In this document: positions 58,830 through 64,000 of the stretch, piece by piece
Numbering within the stretch: the stretch's first letter is position 1
How the letters are laid out: each line of letters opens with the position of its first letter
Source of the DNA: Cocleimonas flava
GTDB taxonomy: Bacteria; Pseudomonadota; Gammaproteobacteria; Thiotrichales; Thiotrichaceae
NCBI RefSeq assembly: GCF_004339015.1
Contig: NZ_SMFQ01000002.1
Coordinates: 1,179,351-1,243,350 of the forward strand
Direction of reading: 5' to 3'
DNA length: 64,000 bases
Notes under the pieces: generated by a model
Told to the model about the DNA's origin: nothing
Seen by the model: only the letters and a program-made list of their open reading frames with translations
Database searches by the model: none
Translations under genes and position numbers: made by a program

Positions 58830-61800
58830 AGTTTGAGATCAGAAACGACAGGAACACCATTGATAAATGATATGTTAGTTAGCGGTGTCACTGGCACTTT
58901 ATCTCCGGGCAGTAGAATACCGATCAAATTTAGTGGATCCGCCGAAGAAATCGTAATCGATTGATCTGCTTTGTTATTTTTACGGGATTTTCGCAGTACA
59001 TTGAGTGCTTCGGGTAAAGCGAACTGCTCGCCACTGACACCATTTACAAAACGTCCACCACGAATTTCACCGCGCGCTTCCATACGCCAGTAAACGCGTA
59101 ATAAATCACGCCATTGCGGTAGGTTGTTTTCGCGTTCTAACACTTTACGGAAGATGACGCCGTAACGATGCAGTAGCGTCCATGCGATGAATTCTATTTC
59201 ATCCTGATTCAGTGAGGCTTGAGTTGTTTCTGTGTTGTTGATTTGTCTGATTAAACTCCAGCGACCGGCATTATCGAAAGGTGAAACTTTGGCGGTGCTT
59301 CTTCCGCGCCGTGCGTGAAATTTGGGGCGTTTAGCTGAAGGCGTAATCAATGCACGTAAGCCTACGTAGGCATCTGATGTAACTAATCCCCAATTCACTA
59401 ACTCGCCCAATGCATCTTCGACCTGAGTACGCAAAATGCCAGTGTGTTGAACAATGTCGAAGAAGAATAAAGCACCATGATTGCTTAACGCTTCAGCGAC
59501 TTTTTCTGCATAGGGGCTGAGTTTGTATTCGTCGGGTTTTCCTGCGAGTTGTTTCCATTGGGAAAGATGGCTTCGTTGCAATAAGGCAATGGGAGTATTC
59601 TTCACGGGTGATTTCTTCTTGGTAAGTTTTTTACTTGAAGAGGCGACATTCAAGCGTAGCCAGTTAATTCTTCCAGAAATACAGAGACTATCTAGCATAT
59701 CGATACTGAAATTTTTGATGCGCGCTGGCAATACGCCATCTTGCCACGCAGCCGCAGAAAGCGAAATACCTTCCAGTTGTTCGAGTACGTGGGCAAGGGA
59801 TTCAGTGCCTTCGCCTTTATCCACCAAACCCTGCCATTCAAATAAGAAGGACATATAGTTGGCGAGTGAAACGGGTTCAATTTCACGGCGTAGTCGAGAA
59901 ATAGTATAGCGATGGATGCGTGCGAGCAGTCTGCGCTCACACCATTCAACTTCGCTATTTTGTCGGGTGAAGTGACCTTGAATAACGAAGCCTTCCTGTT
60001 CAAGCGCCAGTAAAACCTGATTGGTTTTATTTGCATCGATTCCTAATGGTTGACCTAGTTGCTCGGCAGTGACAGGACCGAGCCCTTCCAGCCTACTGCG
60101 TAAAATTTCCAGTAATGGGTTCTCTGTAGAAAAAGTGCCTATAAGTGGGGGGGTGACATTTTGTTTGTTATTAGTAGATTCGAGGCTAGTTATTTCACGG
60201 TTTGATTCAGGTATAACCGCCAGAAACTCGTGTAACCGTTCTGCAGCAACCCATAAAATATCTGCATTACTATCGGAGTGGTTTATCTTAATTTTATGCG
60301 CACGACTATCGTTGGCTAGCTCATCAAACATGTGTTGCCAGCCACAATTGCTAATCACGTCGACAGCGCTATTCGATAATACTTTGCCTTGCTCAGTTTC
60401 AAGAATAAAACCCAATACCATCAGCGCATCGTGTAATTCATCGGCGGTGCGAACAATCGGCCAGGCTTCTTCACGAACTTTATCTATTGCTGCATTATCT
60501 AATTTGCGTAATGAGGCGGCATCCTCCGTGCTCATAAATGGCTGAGATTTAATCGCCATAGTGCGGCGTTCTTCAGCCTCGCCATCGTCGAGGAATGCGT
60601 AAGGTTTAGCGGTAATCACTTCTTGTGAAAGCGGCGATGGAGAGGTTAAATCACAACAGGTGATATTGATTTTGCCCGTTTCGATCTTCTGTAAGACATC
60701 GATTAAACCATCGATATCCATGGTTTCGTTCAGGCAGTCTTTGATGGTTTGTTCTACCAAAGGATGATCAGGAATTTCGCGTTCACCAGCGATATTTTCC
60801 AGACAGGCAATCTGATCGGGAAACACCACGGCCATTAAATCTTCGGCATCAGAGCGCTGAAAGTAGGGGGGTGACCTTCGGCCAAAACGATTGCGTAAAA
60901 CGGCTAATGAAATCGTCGCATTCCAGCGCCAGCGCGTCGGGAATACAGGCGCATCTAGCATCGCCTGGATTAACACTTCACGCACTGTTTTCGAATTTAG
61001 ATAACGGGCGACTTCCTCCATGGGGAAGCTATGAGTGGATGACAATGACAGCACAATACTGTCTTCCAGCGCCGCTGCTTGTAATTCGAAATTAAACTTA
61101 CGGCAAAAGCGTTTTCGTAAAGCCAGACCCCATGCTTTATTGATGCGTGATCCAAAAGTGGAGTGAATCACGAAATGCATATCCCCCACTTCATCAAAGA
61201 AGCGTTCGAAAAGCACATTGCTTTGTGTCGGCAGTAAGCCCAACGCCGCTTTGGCAGCAGCCAGATAAGCAACTAATTGTTCGGCAGCACTTCGTGATAA
61301 GTGATATTCAGCCCGCAAAAAAGCGATTGCGCATTCTTCGCTTTCGTCGAGTAATTCATCGACCGTTTCACGCAAGGCGGATACGGTTCCTGATAATTCA
61401 TCGGTACGACCCAATGCATCACCCACCCAGAAAGGAATGTTAGGTGGTTGACCATCCGCATCTTCGACAAACACTTTGCCGATTTCTGATTTTAAAATTC
61501 GATAAGAGCGATTACCCAATTGGAAAATATCTCCGGGCAGGCTTTCAAAGGCAAAGTCTTCGCCCACGCTTCCAATACGATAACCTTCAGGTTGCAATAC
61601 CACATCACAATCGAATTGATCGGGAATTGCGCCGCCATTTGTCAGCGAAATAATACGCGCACTTTTACGTGGTCGAGCACGACGGTTGATACCATCATAA
61701 TGTATGTAGGCACCGCGTCTGCCGCGTCGCGTAGAAAAACCATCCGCTAGCATCTTTATAATGTCATCGAAGGTTTTTTGCGCAAGCTCGGCGTAGGGTA

Positions 61801-63118
61801 GTGCTTTTTTAAATGTCTGATAGAGTTCGTCGACGTTCCATTCGCGTGCGCTAACTTCTGCCACGATTTGTTGTGAGAGCACATCCAGCGGTTGTTTGGG
61901 AATAATAACCCGATCTAAATCATCCTGATTTGCGGCATGTAATAAGGCGGTGGTTTCAACTAGCTCATCACGACTTAATGGAAAAATACGACCTTTAGGG
62001 GTTGCGCCAACGGCATGCCCTGAACGTCCAACGCGTTGTAAAAATGCGGCAATCGACCGAGGTGAACCGAGTTGCACAACCAGATCAATATCACCAATAT
62101 CGATACCTAATTCTAAGGAGGCTGTGGCGACTAAGCATTTAAGATTACCTGCTTTCAGGCGTTGCTCGGCTTCGAGTCGTTTTTCTTTTGCCATACTGCC
62201 ATGGTGCGCCATGACGTTTTCTTCGCCTATTCGATCAGCCATGCTTTTGGCAACGCGTTCGGCTAAGCGTCGAGTATTTACAAAGATCAGAACCGATTTA
62301 TGCGTATTGGAAAAGTATTCGAGGCGCGCGTAAATCTCTTCCCAGATTTCATTCGACATGATTGCGCTAAGTGGTGAGGCTGGCATTTCAATGGCAAGAT
62401 CGCGCTCGCGAGAATGACCTGTGTCGATAATCGCGCATTCCTCATCGCGATCACCGACTAGAAACTTCGCCATGGTCTCGATGGGTTTCTGTGTGGCGGA
62501 TAAACCGATGCGTTGCAGATGAGATTCTGGATTGTGTTCTTTAGTGAGCGCTTCCAGTCTTTCTAATGAGAGTGTTAGGTGTGAGCCACGTTTACTCCCT
62601 GCGATGGCGTGAATTTCATCGATGATGACGGTTTGCACGGTGCTTAACATTTTTCTGCCAGACTCAGAAGTCAGCATAATGTAGATCGACTCTGGGGTGG
62701 TGACGAGGATATGCGGCGGTGTGCGAATCGCTTTGGCACGCTCAGCCTGAGGTGTGTCACCGGTTCTCACCCAGGCGCGCGCATCGACATCGTGTAAACC
62801 TAATTCTAATAGTGAATCACGGACGCCTTGCAACGGTTGTTGTAAGTTGATTTGAATATCGTTGGAAAGGGCTTTTAATGGTGAGATATAAAGAACGCGG
62901 GTTTCATCTTCCAGCCCGCGTTCCAGTCCTTCTTTTATTAGCTGGTCGATCGCTGATAAAAATGCGGCGAGCGTTTTACCCGAACCTGTTGGCGCTGCGA
63001 GTAATGTGTGTTTCCCCTGATTTATTGCAGACCACGATTGCTCCTGAACATCCGTTGCTGCTTTAAAGTTAGAATTAAACCAGCGGGTGATGGCCGGATG
63101 GAAACTAGGAGAACTCAT
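58814..63118 (-). CDS. lhr: large ATP-dependent helicase Lhr
   Basis: 1434 residues, full-length Lhr (E. coli 1538): SF2 RecA pair, winged helix, Lhr-core beta barrel and the Lhr-CTD. Motif I AAPTGSGKT (38-46), II IDEIHA, III LSATQ, IV ILIFVNTRR, VI LQRVGRSGHAVGA. It unwinds RNA:DNA hybrids and is linked to DNA repair in archaea and bacteria. Two dispersed repeats lie inside, encoding VTPPLIGTFS and RRSPPYFQRS, both in terminator orientation. The start ATG at 63118 is 90 nt from repeat copy 18. Confidence 0.95.
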   Translation of the reverse strand: MSSPSFHPAITRWFNSNFKAATDVQEQSWSAINQGKHTLLAAPTGSGKTLAAFLSAIDQLIKEGLERGLEDETRVLYISPLKALSNDIQINLQQPLQGVRDSLLELGLHDVDARAWVRTGDTPQAERAKAIRTPPHILVTTPESIYIMLTSESGRKMLSTVQTVIIDEIHAIAGSKRGSHLTLSLERLEALTKEHNPESHLQRIGLSATQKPIETMAKFLVGDRDEECAIIDTGHSRERDLAIEMPASPLSAIMSNEIWEEIYARLEYFSNTHKSVLIFVNTRRLAERVAKSMADRIGEENVMAHHGSMAKEKRLEAEQRLKAGNLKCLVATASLELGIDIGDIDLVVQLGSPRSIAAFLQRVGRSGHAVGATPKGRIFPLSRDELVETTALLHAANQDDLDRVIIPKQPLDVLSQQIVAEVSAREWNVDELYQTFKKALPYAELAQKTFDDIIKMLADGFSTRRGRRGAYIHYDGINRRARPRKSARIISLTNGGAIPDQFDCDVVLQPEGYRIGSVGEDFAFESLPGDIFQLGNRSYRILKSEIGKVFVEDADGQPPNIPFWVGDALGRTDELSGTVSALRETVDELLDESEECAIAFLRAEYHLSRSAAEQLVAYLAAAKAALGLLPTQSNVLFERFFDEVGDMHFVIHSTFGSRINKAWGLALRKRFCRKFNFELQAAALEDSIVLSLSSTHSFPMEEVARYLNSKTVREVLIQAMLDAPVFPTRWRWNATISLAVLRNRFGRRSPPYFQRSDAEDLMAVVFPDQIACLENIAGEREIPDHPLVEQTIKDCLNETMDIDGLIDVLQKIETGKINITCCDLTSPSPLSQEVITAKPYAFLDDGEAEERRTMAIKSQPFMSTEDAASLRKLDNAAIDKVREEAWPIVRTADELHDALMVLGFILETEQGKVLSNSAVDVISNCGWQHMFDELANDSRAHKIKINHSDSNADILWVAAERLHEFLAVIPESNREITSLESTNNKQNVTPPLIGTFSTENPLLEILRSRLEGLGPVTAEQLGQPLGIDANKTNQVLLALEQEGFVIQGHFTRQNSEVEWCERRLLARIHRYTISRLRREIEPVSLANYMSFLFEWQGLVDKGEGTESLAHVLEQLEGISLSAAAWQDGVLPARIKNFSIDMLDSLCISGRINWLRLNVASSSKKLTKKKSPVKNTPIALLQRSHLSQWKQLAGKPDEYKLSPYAEKVAEALSNHGALFFFDIVQHTGILRTQVEDALGELVNWGLVTSDAYVGLRALITPSAKRPKFHARRGRSTAKVSPFDNAGRWSLIRQINNTETTQASLNQDEIEFIAWTLLHRYGVIFRKVLERENNLPQWRDLLRVYWRMEARGEIRGGRFVNGVSGEQFALPEALNVLRKSRKNNKADQSITISSADPLNLIGILLPGDKVPVTPLTNISFINGVPVVSDLKLQGFC
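60130..60157 (-). repeat. dispersed G-run repeat, copy 16 (inside lhr)
   Basis: A5-GTGCCTAT arm, exact 13-mer AAGTGGGGGGGTG at 60143-60155 on the plus strand, antisense to lhr; the lhr message carries the C-rich, terminator-like strand (VTPPLIGTFS). Confidence 0.87.
60853..60875 (-). repeat. dispersed G-run repeat, copy 17 (inside lhr)
   Basis: Exact 13-mer AAGTAGGGGGGTG at 60861-60873 but without the A-tract (AGCGCTG instead). The lhr residues encoded are RRSPPYFQR. Confidence 0.78.
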
Positions 63119-63204
63119 TATATGATAATACGCTTTTTGTTCGCTTTTCTCCAGTCTGTAATTATTTTGCCCTTTTAACAGACATTTAGCTGATCTATGT
63201 TCTG

Positions 63205-63232
63205 AAAAAACTCGCTAAAAGTGGGGGGGTGT
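63205..63232 (+). repeat. dispersed G-run repeat, copy 18
   Basis: A6-CTCGCTA arm, exact 13-mer AAGTGGGGGGGTG at 63219-63231, 17 nt before the ion-channel start. G-rich on the sense strand. Confidence 0.87.
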
Positions 63233-63248
63233 ATTGTAGAATAAAGAA

Positions 63249-64000
63249 ATGAGCGAAACGCGACGTAAATGGCTGTATCAAGTATTAGAAAAAAGTCATA
63301 ACAGTACTTTTGGGTATGTCATCAATATCAGTTTGATGGTGTTGATTTTTTTGAATGTGGTCAGCATTGTTGCGGCATCTGAGCAGAGTATTCATGATAA
63401 GTACGCCGTGTTTTTTCGCTGGATGGATTTGTTTGCATTGGTGGTTTTCACCATTGAATACTTTATGCGTATCTGGGTATCTATCGAAAGAGAATCGAAA
63501 GATGAACGTCGCCCGATAATGACTCGTCTACGCTATATGATTACCCCAATGGCACTGGTGGATTTATTGGCGATATTACCGTCTTATTTACTTTTCCTCG
63601 GTCACGATTTTCTTATTTTAAGGGCATTGCGATTAATCAGAGTGTTTAAGTTGACGCGTTATTCGCGGTCGATGGAATTGCTCACCACTGTTTTTAAACA
63701 AGAAGCCGAGACAATTCTTTCGGCAATATTCGTGTTGATGATTCTTATTGTGATTTCAGCATCGGGTATCCATATTGTTGAAGGAAAAATTCAACCAGAA
63801 GAATTCGGAAGCATTCCAAGGGCTTTGTGGTGGGCAACGGTTACATTGACGACGGTAGGTTATGGTGATGTCGTTCCGGTAACCGGAATAGGGCGTGCGC
63901 TTGGTATATTAATAGTAATCACCGGTGTCGGTATGGCAGCGTTACCTGCAGGTATATTGGCTGCTGGTTTTACATCGGAAGTGACGCGTAGGAGAGAGCA
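63249..64000 (+). CDS. voltage-gated-type potassium channel, 3' end missing
   Basis: The frame is open from ATG at 63249 to the window end (250 codons). Six-span ion-transport domain: S1 FGYVINISLMVLIFLNVVSIVAA, S2 WMDLFALVVFTIEYFMRIWV, S4 with spaced arginines (FLILRALRLIRVFKLTRYSRSM), S5, pore with selectivity filter TTVGYGD and S6 ALGILIVITGVGMAALPAGI. Like KvAP/Kv-type bacterial channels. Repeat copy 18 lies just before the start codon. Confidence 0.93.
   Translation, partial: MSETRRKWLYQVLEKSHNSTFGYVINISLMVLIFLNVVSIVAASEQSIHDKYAVFFRWMDLFALVVFTIEYFMRIWVSIERESKDERRPIMTRLRYMITPMALVDLLAILPSYLLFLGHDFLILRALRLIRVFKLTRYSRSMELLTTVFKQEAETILSAIFVLMILIVISASGIHIVEGKIQPEEFGSIPRALWWATVTLTTVGYGDVVPVTGIGRALGILIVITGVGMAALPAGILAAGFTSEVTRRRE

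Noticed and set aside
2578-63232. Reading the dispersed element as a classical REP sequence mobilised by a RAYT transposase
   Set aside because: The GTAG tetranucleotide is present only in some copies (others have GTGG), no conserved palindrome follows it, and no tyrosine REP transposase is in the window.
1-64000. Prophage, insertion sequence or CRISPR array
   Set aside because: No transposase, integrase, phage structural gene or regularly spaced direct-repeat array was seen.

Overview
The window reads as a piece of chromosome from a gammaproteobacterium with a modest GC content (roughly 40 to 43 percent by eye). The gene order argH / algZ-algR / hemC-hemD-hemX-hemY is the arrangement known from Pseudomonas and relatives. 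hslVU, bepA, rsmE, full-length lhr and a LitR/LOV light-response cluster also fit that class. A DsrE2-like protein, c5-type cytochromes and a PPi-dependent phosphofructokinase hint at a respiratory, possibly sulfur-oxidising lineage (Thiotrichales-like); that placement is inference. There is no rRNA, CRISPR array, prophage or recognisable transposase, and one tRNA gene (tRNA-Arg, anticodon CCG).

Layout. 1-5.4 kb: a BON-domain protein cut by the window edge, a small coiled-coil membrane protein, PPi-PFK, a rhodanese, BepA and a PIMT-like methyltransferase. 5.4-13.9 kb: heme operon hemCDXY, a periplasmic thioredoxin, the AlgZ/AlgR-type two-component pair and argH. 14-17 kb: an EamA transporter, an FMN riboswitch driving a type II lumazine synthase, and an SDR. 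17.6-20.4 kb: a four-gene bufferin operon (bufABCD) for a copper-binding modified peptide, converging on the zinc-uptake genes znuB/znuC with divergent znuA (20.5-23.4 kb).

23.4-42.9 kb is a light / photo-oxidative-stress island: DUF523-DUF1722 protein, CPD photolyase, a LitR/CarH-family MerR regulator that lacks the expected cobalamin-ligating histidine, glutathione peroxidase, SnoaL-like protein, SDR, a short LOV photoreceptor, and a plus-strand operon of FAD oxidoreductase, DUF1365, CFA-like methyltransferase, MFS transporter, DUF3833 lipoprotein, chalcone-isomerase-like and DUF4174 proteins. After it come a Lon-N-domain protein and a minus-strand operon of response regulator, kinase, lipocalin, CIA30, DCC and TIGR02450 proteins. 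Five intergenic sites carry TGTAYA hexamers at 11-bp or about 21-bp spacing, matching what is expected of CarH/LitR operators, so the island can be read as one light regulon.

43-64 kb: tRNA-Arg, a CoA-transferase, a two-heme cytochrome, hslV and hslU separated by a near-palindromic 140-bp insert, DUF971, hisI, yidD, PIN-PhoH ATPase, a PlsC-GNAT fusion acyltransferase, a tiny basic protein, Ppx/GppA, a glycosyltransferase, a DUF3530 hydrolase, DsrE2-like protein, rsmE, a cytochrome c, lhr, and a voltage-gated-type ion channel cut by the window end.

The most unusual signal runs across the whole window. Eighteen copies of a roughly 28-bp element built on the 13-mer AAGTRGGGGGGTG are preceded by a short, often pyrimidine-rich arm and, in nearly all copies, an A-tract. 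Fourteen copies match the 13-mer exactly. They occur in both orientations, in intergenic regions and inside six coding positions in several reading frames. Read in the C-rich direction many look like intrinsic terminators. The density (about one per 3.5 kb) and indifference to strand and frame resemble DNA uptake sequences, which to my knowledge are described for Pasteurellaceae and Neisseriaceae with unrelated sequences.
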